Assembly: GCF_049310885.1 (NCBI RefSeq)
Contig: NZ_JBMDYO010000001.1
Span: 558,001-622,000 of the forward strand
Source of the DNA: CAYZJV01 sp049310885
GTDB lineage: Bacteria > Spirochaetota > Spirochaetia > Sphaerochaetales > Sphaerochaetaceae
DNA length: 64,000 bases
Direction of reading: 5' to 3'
In this document: positions 17,726 to 26,253 of the stretch, piece after piece
Layout: each line of letters opens with the position of its first letter
Numbering within the stretch: the stretch's first letter is position 1
Program-made: the position numbers and the translations under genes
The notes under the pieces: generated by a model
What the model was told of the DNA's origin: nothing
Databases searched by the model: none
The model's input: the letters and a program-made list of their open reading frames with translations, nothing else

Positions 17726-18598
17726 CTATGGATTAACGATTTTCCGTATTGGCGTCCATACCTCGCTATAGGCATACCCTTCCCTCTCCGCATCCATCTT
17801 GGTAAATGAAAATGTTGGTGCATCGACAACTTCGTATCCGCTGCTGGGAAGCCACTCAGAATAGACTCTGGCCATGGTATCCTGCAAAGTAGTGGGAAAA
17901 GGCCCTTCACTGGGAAATACCGCCCAAGTCATGGATTCGACCCTGATCTTCTCCAAGTGGGAAATTACCTCATCTTTTGTGGTAAGGATTCCGATAAGAT
18001 GAGTCAGCTCGCCTTCCTCCCTCAAAAAATTCGCATCAGCATCATAGGAGGCATTCACCACTTCGAATGGTGCCATATCCTGTAATGCATGCATCTGTGC
18101 ACGCTGCTCTTCAGTGATGCTTTGCGCAAGCTTCACAATCTCCTGGTTCACTCCCTCGAATTGTATCGGCACCCGCTTTGAGACCCCCACCAGATTGAAA
18201 GCTGGCATCTGCCTGATCCTGCATTCCATGCTTGTTCCTCCTTTTACCTGTAAGGAAAATGACAATATTGGAATGATTTTGCTAAAGCCGGTCCTTTTTA
18301 CTTCAGACGGCAAGATACCACTCCATTGTTTGAAAGCCCGGGAAAAGCCATCCACCGATTGGTACCCATACATAAACGCTACATCGGTAACACTTTTGCC
18401 AGAGAGCAGATCCTTGTTTGCTTCGGACAATCGTCTGTTTTTTATGTATTCACTCATCGAGTATCCAGACAGGTAGAAGAACACTTTGGAGAAATGGTAT
18501 ACGGATCCTCTGATATTGAGCGCAAGAGTCTCGGCAGATAGATCCTCTGTCAGATGGTTCTCGATATATGCAACGATATGGTTCAATTGGTATAGCAT
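17726..18598 (-). CDS. AraC-family regulator with GyrI-like ligand-binding domain
   Basis: A 290-aa regulator. Residues 1-~105 hold two helix-turn-helix motifs of AraC type (DLSAETLALNIRGSVYHFSKVF as DLSAETLAL and HFSKVFFYLSG; then SVTDVAFMYGYQSVDGFSRA). Residues ~130-290 are a GyrI/Rob-type multidrug-binding domain (FNLVGVSKRVPIQFEG split as FNLVGVSKRVPI; ending YSEVWTPI). Such proteins (Rob, BmrR-like pocket) answer to cationic or hydrophobic drugs and metabolites. I start at ATG 18596-18598, preceded by GGAGGAATTTG; the longer frame to 18640 has none. The target is unknown. Confidence 0.88.
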   Translation of the reverse strand: MLYQLNHIVAYIENHLTEDLSAETLALNIRGSVYHFSKVFFYLSGYSMSEYIKNRRLSEANKDLLSGKSVTDVAFMYGYQSVDGFSRAFKQWSGILPSEVKRTGFSKIIPILSFSLQVKGGTSMECRIRQMPAFNLVGVSKRVPIQFEGVNQEIVKLAQSITEEQRAQMHALQDMAPFEVVNASYDADANFLREEGELTHLIGILTTKDEVISHLEKIRVESMTWAVFPSEGPFPTTLQDTMARVYSEWLPSSGYEVVDAPTFSFTKMDAEREGYAYSEVWTPIRKIVNP

Positions 18599-18785
18599 CA
18601 AATTCCTCCACGATCGATTGCCATCATACCACCCGATCACTACTTTTACTCGACTTCCATGAAGAAAAAATGTCGGATAACGAAGGAGAAGACACCCTTT
18701 ATTTCCAAAGCGTGCCGTGCTACCATTCCATGAATCCTAGGAAAGCCGAATTGTCCTATTACTATTAGATGTATGGGAGGATTGC

Positions 18786-19094
18786 ATGAAAAGAATCGGT
18801 TTGATACTGCTCGCTTGTAGCGTAGTCTGTCTCATCGTAGGAGCAATTATGTTTCCTACCCAGAAAAAGCTCATCGTCGATGTAAATGGCATTGCTACCG
18901 CGGTGGTCTGGTTCGTCATTGGGTATATTTTCGGACAAGCGGGTTTGCTGGTGTTCATTGCAGGATTGCTTAATGAAAAACTTGTTAAGATCGAAACAAA
19001 GATCGAGGAACCTCTTTTGTTGTCAGAGACACCGGCTGCTGACACGACAAATGGACATGATATACCTCTCATCAGCGATCAGTCCAAGGACTAA
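18786..19094 (+). CDS. Small membrane protein, 102 aa
   Basis: Two hydrophobic segments (residues ~4-24 and ~35-60) and a polar acidic C-terminal tail, preceded by GGGAGGATTGC. Family not recognised. The stop overlaps the convergent DUF3052-like gene by four bases. Confidence 0.6.
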   Translation: MKRIGLILLACSVVCLIVGAIMFPTQKKLIVDVNGIATAVVWFVIGYIFGQAGLLVFIAGLLNEKLVKIETKIEEPLLLSETPAADTTNGHDIPLISDQSKD

Positions 19095-19546
19095 GAGTTC
19101 TCCAGCCGTATTATAGCCTCATCACTCAATGCCATGTTCTTCCTTCTGGTGAGTTTCTTTATTTCCTTGACCGGTTTGAATCGAAGTGCCGACCAATCTT
19201 CATCAATCGAAACCTGCCTAACCGGTTCGTATCCCATTCTACCAAGGATCGACCATCCTTCGTCACGGTTGATATCGGATCGGTAGCGTTTTGAGGATTT
19301 CTTGGGATATGCGAACCAGAGTACTGTCGATCCATCAATGTGGGAACGTATTTCTTCTACAGCTGTATCAAGCGCCTTCCTATCAACGACAAAAACCAAG
19401 AGAAATTGGGCTGTACCTGCAGTCAACGATGCTGAAACCTGTGCCTCATTCGTCATTTCCTGCATAGCACCACCAAAGGCTGTCGGTGCATTGAGGATAC
19501 AGATATCCATTTGCGCTTTATGGTTTAGTTTCTTCAACAGATCCAT
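19091..19546 (-). CDS. DUF3052-like protein
   Basis: A 151-aa soluble protein with the pattern VLWFAYPKKSSK, SDINRDEGW and a terminal DEDWSALRFKPVKEIKKLTRR piece (DEDWSALRF), as in DUF3052/YdeI-like proteins of unknown function. It starts 9 bp after the MerR/TipA-type gene stop and probably shares its transcript. A regulatory link to that gene is inference from spacing only. Confidence 0.65.
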   Translation of the reverse strand: MDLLKKLNHKAQMDICILNAPTAFGGAMQEMTNEAQVSASLTAGTAQFLLVFVVDRKALDTAVEEIRSHIDGSTVLWFAYPKKSSKRYRSDINRDEGWSILGRMGYEPVRQVSIDEDWSALRFKPVKEIKKLTRRKNMALSDEAIIRLENS

Positions 19547-19555
19547 ACAGGCAAT

Positions 19556-20314
19556 CTACCCCTTCTTCTTTGCATAGGCAAGCATCGCATCCATCATGAA
19601 GCGAGCCAAGCCATCCCCAAAACGATCGATATTCTTGGTGAACCTTTGATCGTCGACATACATGCGTCCGAGATTCGCAAACATCTCGGGTGTGTAAGTT
19701 CCCATGGTATTCAGCAAGTCGTACCACTGTCCGATAACCTTCTGGGCTGGAGGGGAATCTGGATCCAGATGGCGAACTTCTGCCAATTTTGCGAATACGG
19801 TATTCATGGAATCGGATAGATCGTTTTTTTGTTGTGCGCCCATGGCTGCAAGTTTTTCATTCGCTTCATCCACAGGTTCGTCTCCCCAGATCTTTCGGGC
19901 ATCATCTTCATACGGGTTGTGGGAAAAATCGAATCCTTTGAATCGTTCTTCATGTCTCATCGTGTACTCTCCTTTTTCTTCTTTGAGGGCTAGCTCAAGG
20001 GTAGAGAGCAGTTCGTCCATAGTTTGTCTTCTCTCTCTCAGCAAGCCGAGTTGTCTTTCCAAAGCCTTCTTACGATTGAAACGAGGATTAGTCAGGATGT
20101 TCCTGATCTGGTCCAGAGGGAATTGCAACTCCCGGAAGAACAACACCTGCTGCAATTTCTTCAAGTGCTCTGTTCGGTATAGTCGGTAGTTGGCGGGTCC
20201 ACTCCTATCGGGGACAACCAAACCAAGTTCATCATACCAACGCAACGTCCGCGTCGTAATTCCTGTCAATCGAGCGACTTCTTGTATAGTCATACTTCTA
20301 TCTTCACTGCTCAT
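19556..20314 (-). CDS. MerR-family regulator with TipAS drug-binding domain
   Basis: A 252-aa TipA-like activator. Residues ~7-75 are the MerR winged helix (MTIQEVARLTGITTRTLRWYDE shown as EVARLTGITTRTLRWYDELG, then NYRLY). A helical linker follows, and residues ~125-252 are the TipAS-type antibiotic-recognition fold (ERFKGFDF, GQWYDLLNTMGTYTPEMFANLG as GQWYDLLNTM and PEMFANLGRMY, DQRFTKNID). TipAS domains bind macrocyclic or thiopeptide ligands and make MerR dimers remodel a promoter with a long spacer. The promoter in front of this gene has the 19-bp spacer and a palindrome, so it is autoregulated. DUF3052-like gene follows. Confidence 0.92.
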   Translation of the reverse strand: MSSEDRSMTIQEVARLTGITTRTLRWYDELGLVVPDRSGPANYRLYRTEHLKKLQQVLFFRELQFPLDQIRNILTNPRFNRKKALERQLGLLRERRQTMDELLSTLELALKEEKGEYTMRHEERFKGFDFSHNPYEDDARKIWGDEPVDEANEKLAAMGAQQKNDLSDSMNTVFAKLAEVRHLDPDSPPAQKVIGQWYDLLNTMGTYTPEMFANLGRMYVDDQRFTKNIDRFGDGLARFMMDAMLAYAKKKG

Positions 20315-20320
20315 GGGGAG

Positions 20321-20351
20321 AGTCTACACCTTTACGTTACGTTAAGGTCAA
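20321..20351 (-). promoter_or_regulatory. MerR-type promoter with 19-bp spacer and central palindrome
   Basis: On the minus strand, TTGACC (20351-20346) and TAGACT (20326-20321) are separated by exactly 19 bp. The spacer contains CCTTAACGTAACGTAAAGG (20347-20329), a palindrome apart from its three A/T centre positions. This is the classic arrangement of MerR-activated promoters, so the regulator gene just downstream controls itself. Confidence 0.8.
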
Positions 20352-20361
20352 CAAGGAAATA

Positions 20362-21246
20362 TCAACATTTCTGGTTTTTACAATCTTCACTTTCATATTC
20401 GATTTCGATAGTGACATGGTCGATTCCTTTTCCCCGCATCCTCTCCCTTATGTCTTCTTTAAGAGCGACAATGGAGGTTTGTTCAAGATTGTCCTCCACG
20501 AGAATATGGGTGCTGAGGATGTTCCTCTCACCTTCCAGGGTCCAGATGTGGGTGTGATGGACATCCAAGAGGTTGGGCGCTAAACGTATCTCCTCTTCTA
20601 TATCCCCTATAGTGAGATGCTTCGGGACTCCCTGCAGGAATACATTCAGGATCTCCTTCAAGTTCTTCACTACGTTGAATAGGATATAGATGGTGATTGC
20701 GATGGAGAGAATGGGATCCAAAATGGGAATATCGACGAATATGAGCACGATACTGACCACAAGAACGACAGCCCAGCCTAAGACGTCTTCCATGAGATGC
20801 CATGAAACGACTTTTTCATTGAGCGAGGTCCCTTTCCGCAAACGAAGGACTGCCAAACCGTTGAACACGATTCCGAAGAGCGAGAGTATCATCATTCCGG
20901 TGGGATTCACTGCTTCAGGATTGAGAATTCTGGGAACGGCACGGGAAAGGACCAAAACCGAGCCGCCAACTAAGATCAGGCTATTTACCAATGCTGACAG
21001 GAGTGAAAATCTTGCGTAACCGAATGTGAATTTTTCATCCGGGCCTTTTTTTGCATACCTATCCAAATACCATGCGAATCCTAGGGAAACAGAGTCGCCT
21101 AGATCATGCAATGCATCGGAGATAATCGCCATGCTATTGGTCCAAAAACCACCGATGATTTCTAAGATAGTGAAACCCAGGTTTAATAAGAACGCAATTT
21201 TTATATTGCCTTGGGTCTTCTCGGTATGGTCGTGATGATGTCCCAC
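20362..21246 (-). CDS. Cation diffusion facilitator (Zn2+/divalent metal efflux)
   Basis: A 294-aa CDF antiporter of the CzcD/ZitB type that exports divalent metal against H+. Six hydrophobic segments carry the metal-site motifs SDALHDLGD (helix II) and WHLMEDVLG (helix V), and an N-terminal GHHHDH stretch precedes them. The cytoplasmic C-terminal domain (DVHHTHIWTLEG) is the metal-responsive dimer domain; the tail has CKNQKC. It ends just upstream of the TipA-type promoter and starts 44 bp from repeat copy 2, which could supply its promoter or leader. Confidence 0.92.
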   Translation of the reverse strand: MGHHHDHTEKTQGNIKIAFLLNLGFTILEIIGGFWTNSMAIISDALHDLGDSVSLGFAWYLDRYAKKGPDEKFTFGYARFSLLSALVNSLILVGGSVLVLSRAVPRILNPEAVNPTGMMILSLFGIVFNGLAVLRLRKGTSLNEKVVSWHLMEDVLGWAVVLVVSIVLIFVDIPILDPILSIAITIYILFNVVKNLKEILNVFLQGVPKHLTIGDIEEEIRLAPNLLDVHHTHIWTLEGERNILSTHILVEDNLEQTSIVALKEDIRERMRGKGIDHVTIEIEYESEDCKNQKC

Positions 21247-21289
21247 GGCTTACCTCCTGATCATGAACGGTTACCATCTTATCATATCT

Positions 21290-21576
21290 TCCTGGGAAAA
21301 TCCCCACTTCACCACGCAGAGCTGCAAAATTGGGTACTACAGAGGGGTTTTGTGTGTTTCGCTGTGTTTCGTAATCCCACGTAGCCCTGCATTTCCAGTG
21401 GTTTAAGTAACTATTTGGGAGCGAAGAGCTAGTAGGACCGAGGTGGAGGCTTTCTCCATAAAAATGTCTTGAATTGCAAGGTTACGTGGGAGTATGTTGT
21501 CTTATAATTACATCCAATAGCCTCTGCAGTACCCAAAACTTAAGGGTAACGTGGTGAGGTGGGGTTTTTCCCAGGG
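21290..21576. repeat. Palindromic dispersed repeat, copy 2 (ERIC/MITE-like)
   Basis: Starts CCTGGGAAAATCCCCACTTC and ends with the inverted form (CGTGGTGAGGTGGGG ... TTCCCAGG). Inner inverted repeats AATCCCACGTA / TTACGTGGGAG match those of copy 1 in place. Length 287 bp against 301. It lies in the divergent gap between the CDF pump and the DUF2200 gene, its right end only 17 bp before that gene's ATG, so the DUF2200 leader is largely repeat sequence. Confidence 0.8.
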
Positions 21577-21592
21577 TAATAAGGAGGGGCAC

Positions 21593-21943
21593 ATGGAGAA
21601 ACATCGGATATTCAGCATGAGTTTTGCGAAGATATACCCCATGTATGTTGCTAAGGCGGAGAAAAAGGGGCGCACAAAGACTGAGGTTGATGAAATCATC
21701 TGTTGGTTGTTCGGCTACAGTCAACATGAACTGGAAATACAGTTGGATCGTGAGATCGATTTCGAGACCTTCATCGAAGAGAGTCCATGCCTTAATCCTA
21801 ACCGTGATCTGATCAAAGGAGTCGTCTGTGGCGTTCGCGTTGAAGAGATAGAAGATCCAACCATGCGCGAGATTCGCCACCTGGACAAACTCATAGATGA
21901 ACTTGCCAAAGGCAAGACTATGGAGAAAATTCTAAGGCACTGA
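21593..21943 (+). CDS. DUF2200 family protein
   Basis: A 116-aa protein with the family pattern HRIFSMSFAKIYPMYVAKAE, KKGRTKTEVDEIICWLFGY, then DREIDFETFIEE and a final MREIRHLDKLIDELAKGKTM shown as MREIRHLDKLIDE. Function unknown; it is a widespread small soluble family. The ATG has AAGGAGGGGC just upstream, next to the right end of repeat copy 2. Convergent DsrE-type gene follows nine bases past the stop. Confidence 0.85.
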   Translation: MEKHRIFSMSFAKIYPMYVAKAEKKGRTKTEVDEIICWLFGYSQHELEIQLDREIDFETFIEESPCLNPNRDLIKGVVCGVRVEEIEDPTMREIRHLDKLIDELAKGKTMEKILRH

Positions 21944-21951
21944 AGGCCGAG

Positions 21952-22308
21952 CTAAAAAGTAAGCACCTTATCGCTTTGCGCTACCCATTGCCCCAGTTTG
22001 GCCATTGTAGAAGTATTGGCCCCTTCATAGTAGGGCTCATTCCTATGGATACCACACCGAGCCATACATGTTCCACAAACCTCGACCTCGACATGGGAAG
22101 CAATCAGAGCCTTAAGCATAGCCTTCAGATCCTGATCATAGCCTTCCGGAGGTATACAACTTTCACGTGCGAGATCAACCGAATCATTCATGAGAAATAT
22201 CCTGACTGTTTCCCCCTGCTTGACCAGCGTTTGTGCCAGACGTAAGGCATTCCAAGTAACATCTGTGGAATCATACGGCTGTCTGTTGAAAATCATTAGT
22301 ATACTCAT
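21952..22308 (-). CDS. DsrE/DsrF-like sulfur-relay protein
   Basis: A 118-aa protein with the DsrE Rossmann-like fold: ILMIFNRQPYDSTDVTWNAL shown as NRQPYDSTDVTWNALRLA, IFLMNDSVDLA, and a CGTCMARCG triple-Cys motif near residue 80 where DsrE proteins keep their sulfur-carrying Cys. It lies downstream of, and in line with, the rhodanese-bearing CoA-disulfide reductase gene (65 bp gap), so a persulfide relay between the two is a reasonable inference. Confidence 0.85.
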   Translation of the reverse strand: MSILMIFNRQPYDSTDVTWNALRLAQTLVKQGETVRIFLMNDSVDLARESCIPPEGYDQDLKAMLKALIASHVEVEVCGTCMARCGIHRNEPYYEGANTSTMAKLGQWVAQSDKVLTF

Positions 22309-22373
22309 TCTTCATTCCCTATGTGCAGCAGTATTGAGGATATGCCGCTGCATACCCTCAACTCCTATGTAAT

Positions 22374-24389
22374 TTACCCTCTAGACATCATATCGTGTAA
22401 GCCACCGCCGTTTTCCACATTGGTGAAACCCAACTGGCTGAGGATACGCATACCATAGCTGCTACGTGCACCCGAGGCACAGTAGATGATAATCTTGCGA
22501 TCCTTATTATCAATCGTTTGAGCCCATTGTTGCAAACCGTCCAATCCCACATTGATGGCATCAGGATACGCACCCATAGAGAATTCCATAGGGGTACGCA
22601 CATCGAGGATGATCGGTCCATCTGAACTAACTTCAGCCGTTTCTCCAGAATCCTCGATAGCCGAGGCATCCACACCACCCTTTTCCAAATCTTCAACCGA
22701 TTTTCGTTCTACAGGGAAAAGCCCAACCTGCAGTCGCTCGAAGCCAATAGCCCTTTCATAACGTTCTAGGCTGATATATCCACCACTGAGGTTGAATACC
22801 TGATCAAAGCCAGCTCCTTTGAGCATCCTCAAGGCTACATGTCCCTTTTGGCCATCATCGCTGATCAGAAGGATAGGATTGCCTTTGGGAATACGATCAA
22901 GGTTATCTCTCAACACATTCTGACTCAGATTGTTCGTTCCCGGTACGTTTGCTTTGGCGTAAGTTATAGGATCACGAAGATCGATAACAATAGCTTCATG
23001 CTCTGTGACAAACTGCTCAAGATCCTGTGCCAAGATAGCGGAACTGAAACCACTGTGTTTGTTCACAGCAGCGAACGCTGCCATATTTACCGGACCATTG
23101 GGAGAGTTGAAAGGTGGAGCATAAGCCAAATCGAGTTCCTCAAGATCATCGATAGTCAGTCCACCGGCTATTGCGGTTGCCATGACATCGAGTCTCTTGT
23201 CGATACCTACACGACCAGCAGCTTGTGCCCCGAGCACCTTCTTGTTGGTACGATCCCAAATAAGCATGAGACTCACCTTTTCGGATCCGGGATAATAGGC
23301 TGTATGGCTGGCCTTGTGTACGACGACCGCATCGGCATCAACACCAGCAGCCTTGGCAGCCCTGAGGCTCATACCAGTCGATCCGGCTACTGCGCCAAAG
23401 ACTTTCACGACCGATGTCCCCATAGCTCCGGCATAAGTGCGATTACCTCCCACGGCATTTTCTCCTACAATCCTACCCTGACGGTTGGCAGGACCAGCAA
23501 GCGGCATCCGTACCGTCTTACCTTGAACGGAATGGGGAATTTCAACCATATCACCAGCGGCAAGAATAGAGGGATCGCTCGTATGCATGGTTGCATCGAC
23601 TTTCAAACCACCGGATGAACCGAGCTCCAAGCCGGCATCCTTGGCCAACTGCAAGGTCGGGCGTACTCCTACCGAAAGGAGGACGAAATCGGTATCGACT
23701 GTCGAACCATCGTTAAGAAGAACTTTTTTATCTTCGATCGCTTGTAGCGACTTACCCAATTTGAGATCGACCCCATAATCGAGCAACTCCTTGGTAACGA
23801 AACCGGCGAACTCACCTTCAAGATTGGGCATGACTTGTGGTGCCATCTCAACCAAAGTGACAGCCATACCCCGTTTCACCAAAGCTTCGACCATCTCCAA
23901 ACCAATGAAACCACCACCAACGACAACAGCCTTCTTAGGCTCCTCGTCCTTGATGTACTGGTCGATCCTATCCATATCATCGAGGGTCCAAAGCTGGAAT
24001 ACGTGATTCTTCTCAACTCCAGGAAGTGGTGGCACTATCGGTTTACCACCCTGGGCAAGGATAAGAGTATCGTAGTCATACTGTCGCTCTTCACCGGTTT
24101 TCGTGTTACGTCCCTTCACCTGTTTTGCTTTGCGGTCAATGCTGATCGCCTCTGTATTGGTATGGACAGTCACACGATACTGGTCATGGAATGTCTCGGG
24201 GCTAGCCAAGATGAGGGAGGAACGATATTCGATATCTCCACCGATATAGTAGGGAAGTCCGCAGTTGGCGAATGAGACGTCCGCTCCGGCTTCGAGTAAT
24301 GTGATATTAACGTCGTTATCGAGTCGTCTGGCTCTGGCTGCTGCAGTTGCACCGGCAGCGACTCCTCCAATGATCAAAAGATTCTTCAT
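22374..24389 (-). CDS. CoA-disulfide-reductase-like flavoprotein with two C-terminal rhodanese domains
   Basis: A 671-aa pyridine-nucleotide-disulfide oxidoreductase. FAD motif LLIIGGVAAGATAAARARRL shown as IIGGVAAGATAA; redox Cys43 in SFANCGLPYY, the single-Cys site of CoA-disulfide/CoA-persulfide reductases; NAD site VVVGGGFIGLE; dimer domain to ~450. Two rhodanese modules follow: residues ~460-545, whose loop lacks a Cys (LLISDDGQKGH), and ~580-671 with the active YCASGARSS. This Npsr/CoADR-Rhd layout reduces CoA persulfides. Start chosen at ATG 24387-24389 after GAAGGAGAATTTG. Its promoter carries a perfect 14-bp palindrome. Confidence 0.9.
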   Translation of the reverse strand: MKNLLIIGGVAAGATAAARARRLDNDVNITLLEAGADVSFANCGLPYYIGGDIEYRSSLILASPETFHDQYRVTVHTNTEAISIDRKAKQVKGRNTKTGEERQYDYDTLILAQGGKPIVPPLPGVEKNHVFQLWTLDDMDRIDQYIKDEEPKKAVVVGGGFIGLEMVEALVKRGMAVTLVEMAPQVMPNLEGEFAGFVTKELLDYGVDLKLGKSLQAIEDKKVLLNDGSTVDTDFVLLSVGVRPTLQLAKDAGLELGSSGGLKVDATMHTSDPSILAAGDMVEIPHSVQGKTVRMPLAGPANRQGRIVGENAVGGNRTYAGAMGTSVVKVFGAVAGSTGMSLRAAKAAGVDADAVVVHKASHTAYYPGSEKVSLMLIWDRTNKKVLGAQAAGRVGIDKRLDVMATAIAGGLTIDDLEELDLAYAPPFNSPNGPVNMAAFAAVNKHSGFSSAILAQDLEQFVTEHEAIVIDLRDPITYAKANVPGTNNLSQNVLRDNLDRIPKGNPILLISDDGQKGHVALRMLKGAGFDQVFNLSGGYISLERYERAIGFERLQVGLFPVERKSVEDLEKGGVDASAIEDSGETAEVSSDGPIILDVRTPMEFSMGAYPDAINVGLDGLQQWAQTIDNKDRKIIIYCASGARSSYGMRILSQLGFTNVENGGGLHDMMSRG

Positions 24390-24413
24390 CAAATTCTCCT
24401 TCGTAGTGTTCGT

Positions 24414-24447
24414 CCGTATATATACGGAAAGCGCTCATTGAGGTCAA
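24414..24447 (-). promoter_or_regulatory. Promoter of the CoA-disulfide reductase gene with operator palindrome
   Basis: Minus-strand TTGACC (24447-24442) and TATATA (24424-24419) are 17 bp apart. The -10 hexamer lies inside the perfect palindrome CCGTATATATACGG (24414-24427), which would be covered by a dimeric repressor. Regulator not identified. Confidence 0.65.
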
Positions 24448-24565
24448 CCGAACATGTGATTAAGTCACAAAGGTTTGCACTCGCTACTGGATTGAAAATC
24501 AATCGGATATTTTCGTTTTTTCCTATCGCCATCATTCGAGTATCGTGTATAATGCGGCACACCCT

Positions 24566-25855
24566 ATGGAAGATGGAGAGACTGTGGAAGCTACAGAAAA
24601 AGGCTTATACAAGATCATGATTGTCCTTCTCGGATCCCTCGCTCTCGCCGGCTTGTTTGCCGATGGTCCTATTGATACCGTGCGCGGGTTCTTATCGCTA
24701 CAAATCCATGGAGGACGACTAATAAACGATTTTACTACCGTGGGAGTAGGAGCAGCGTTGCTCAACAGTGCGTTGGTAGGCTTAATCGGACTTTTGATAG
24801 TCTACTTTGCTGAAGTCAGTTTGTCAGGACCAACTATAGCTGCGATTTTTACTATCATAGGGTTCGGTCTCTTTGGAAAGACACCGCTGAACATGCTTCC
24901 CATCATGGCGGGCGTCTGGATTGCAGCGAAAATTGCCCATAAGAGTCTCGGTTCCTATAGCCTCATTGCATTGTTCGGTACAGCCCTCGGGCCTCTGGTC
25001 ACCTATGTAATGTTCGAGATCGGCTTACCGCTTACAATTTCCATTCCCCTAGGCATCTTTGCCGGCATCATGGCAGGAGGAATCCTCCCTGCGGTAGCCG
25101 GTTCGATGCTACAACTGCATCAGGGGTACAACCTCTATAATATCGGATTCACCTGTGGGTTCATCGGTCTATTCATATCAAGCTTTTTGAGAGCGAGCGA
25201 TTCGATGGCTCCTCTATCGTTGGTATGGAACACCTCACCTTCGCTGGTCTTGAAACTCCTCATCCCGGCACTCTCACTTTTTTTCATCGTTTCGGCTTTT
25301 CTTCTGCAGGGATTTACTGACACGAAATCGGTCTGGTCGGGGTTCCTCAATATACAGAAACTCTCCGGACGATTGCCAACCGACTTCTTCGACAATGGTA
25401 CCATGGGGGGAACCCTGCTCAATATAGGGCTGCTCGGATTGGGTTCATGGCTCTATGTACTCGCTGTGGGAGCTCCTCTAAACGGGCCAGTCCTTGGAGG
25501 CATCTTCACTGTCATGGGGTTTGGCTGTTTCGGAAAATCCCTTAGGAATTCATGGCCTGTGGTCGGTGGCGTCGTGTTGGCGACAATGGTATTCGGCAAA
25601 GAGCTCTCAGCACCAGGACCTGTCCTAGCAGCCCTCTTTTGCACGACATTAGCTCCAATCGCCGGACAATTCGGGATCATCGCAGGTGTTATTGCTGGGT
25701 TTGTCCATCTATTTATGGTAGAAACAACTGCTGCATGGCATGGAGGACTCGACCTATACAACAATGGTTTCGCAGGAGGCCTTACCGCAAGCCTTATAAT
25801 CGCTGTCTTGCAATGGTATAAGACTAATCGACCTATGGAGGATTTTGAACGATGA
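24566..25855 (+). CDS. DUF1576 polytopic membrane protein
   Basis: A roughly 430-aa protein built from two related halves of about 200 residues, each with LNIG/LNSA, FTIIGFGLFGK or FTVMGFGCFGK, and HQGYNLYNIGF or HGGLDLYNNGF motifs and several membrane helices. This is the duplicated DUF1576 architecture, function unknown, probably a transporter. Start is uncertain: GTG 24545 or ATG 24566, neither with a good binding site, and a TATAAT-like -10 at 24548-24553 would favour 24566. The stop overlaps the next gene as ATGA. Confidence 0.82.
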   Translation: MEDGETVEATEKGLYKIMIVLLGSLALAGLFADGPIDTVRGFLSLQIHGGRLINDFTTVGVGAALLNSALVGLIGLLIVYFAEVSLSGPTIAAIFTIIGFGLFGKTPLNMLPIMAGVWIAAKIAHKSLGSYSLIALFGTALGPLVTYVMFEIGLPLTISIPLGIFAGIMAGGILPAVAGSMLQLHQGYNLYNIGFTCGFIGLFISSFLRASDSMAPLSLVWNTSPSLVLKLLIPALSLFFIVSAFLLQGFTDTKSVWSGFLNIQKLSGRLPTDFFDNGTMGGTLLNIGLLGLGSWLYVLAVGAPLNGPVLGGIFTVMGFGCFGKSLRNSWPVVGGVVLATMVFGKELSAPGPVLAALFCTTLAPIAGQFGIIAGVIAGFVHLFMVETTAAWHGGLDLYNNGFAGGLTASLIIAVLQWYKTNRPMEDFER

Positions 25856-26235
25856 AACGGAAAGAGATACTCGGTCGTTTGATTGGTGAGCTGACCCATT
25901 TCATCTTGGAAGGCAATCCGCTTCGGATGGTAATCTCGCTCCACCAGGAGGACGATGGAGCCCATATCAGCATTTTCGACGACAAACCACGTCCGGAAGA
26001 GGAACTGCAACGCATAAGGGAATCACTGAACCCAAAAGCGCGAAGGCCCGAGCTGGCAGAGTACTATGGGATGATGGCTGGTCATGATATGGCATGGGAT
26101 GCGAGACTTAAATTGATCGGTTGGCAGATCAAACATGCAAGTGTGGGAAATACCGACAGCGGAGTACAGATAGACCTCTGGCTGGGAAGCGATGCCTTCA
26201 ATCCCGCCAATTTCACGATCGACCGTAAAGCGTGA
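25852..26235 (+). CDS. Conserved hypothetical cytoplasmic protein linked to DUF1576
   Basis: A 127-aa soluble protein translationally coupled (ATGA) to the DUF1576 membrane protein gene. It contains ILEGNPLRMVISLHQEDDGA shown as GNPLRMVISL, and ELAEYYGMMAGHDMAWDARL. No known domain. Its coupling suggests it acts together with the membrane protein, for instance as a cytoplasmic partner. Confidence 0.7.
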   Translation: MKRKEILGRLIGELTHFILEGNPLRMVISLHQEDDGAHISIFDDKPRPEEELQRIRESLNPKARRPELAEYYGMMAGHDMAWDARLKLIGWQIKHASVGNTDSGVQIDLWLGSDAFNPANFTIDRKA

Positions 26236-26253
26236 TTACGAATAAGTCACAGT

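Noticed and set aside
17653..17910. 85-codon frame overlapping the AraC-type gene end
   Set aside because: Other frame of a complete AraC/GyrI gene; no frameshift is needed there.
22839..23618. 259-codon frame opposite the CoA-disulfide reductase
   Set aside because: Antisense shadow; the other strand carries FAD, NAD and rhodanese motifs.
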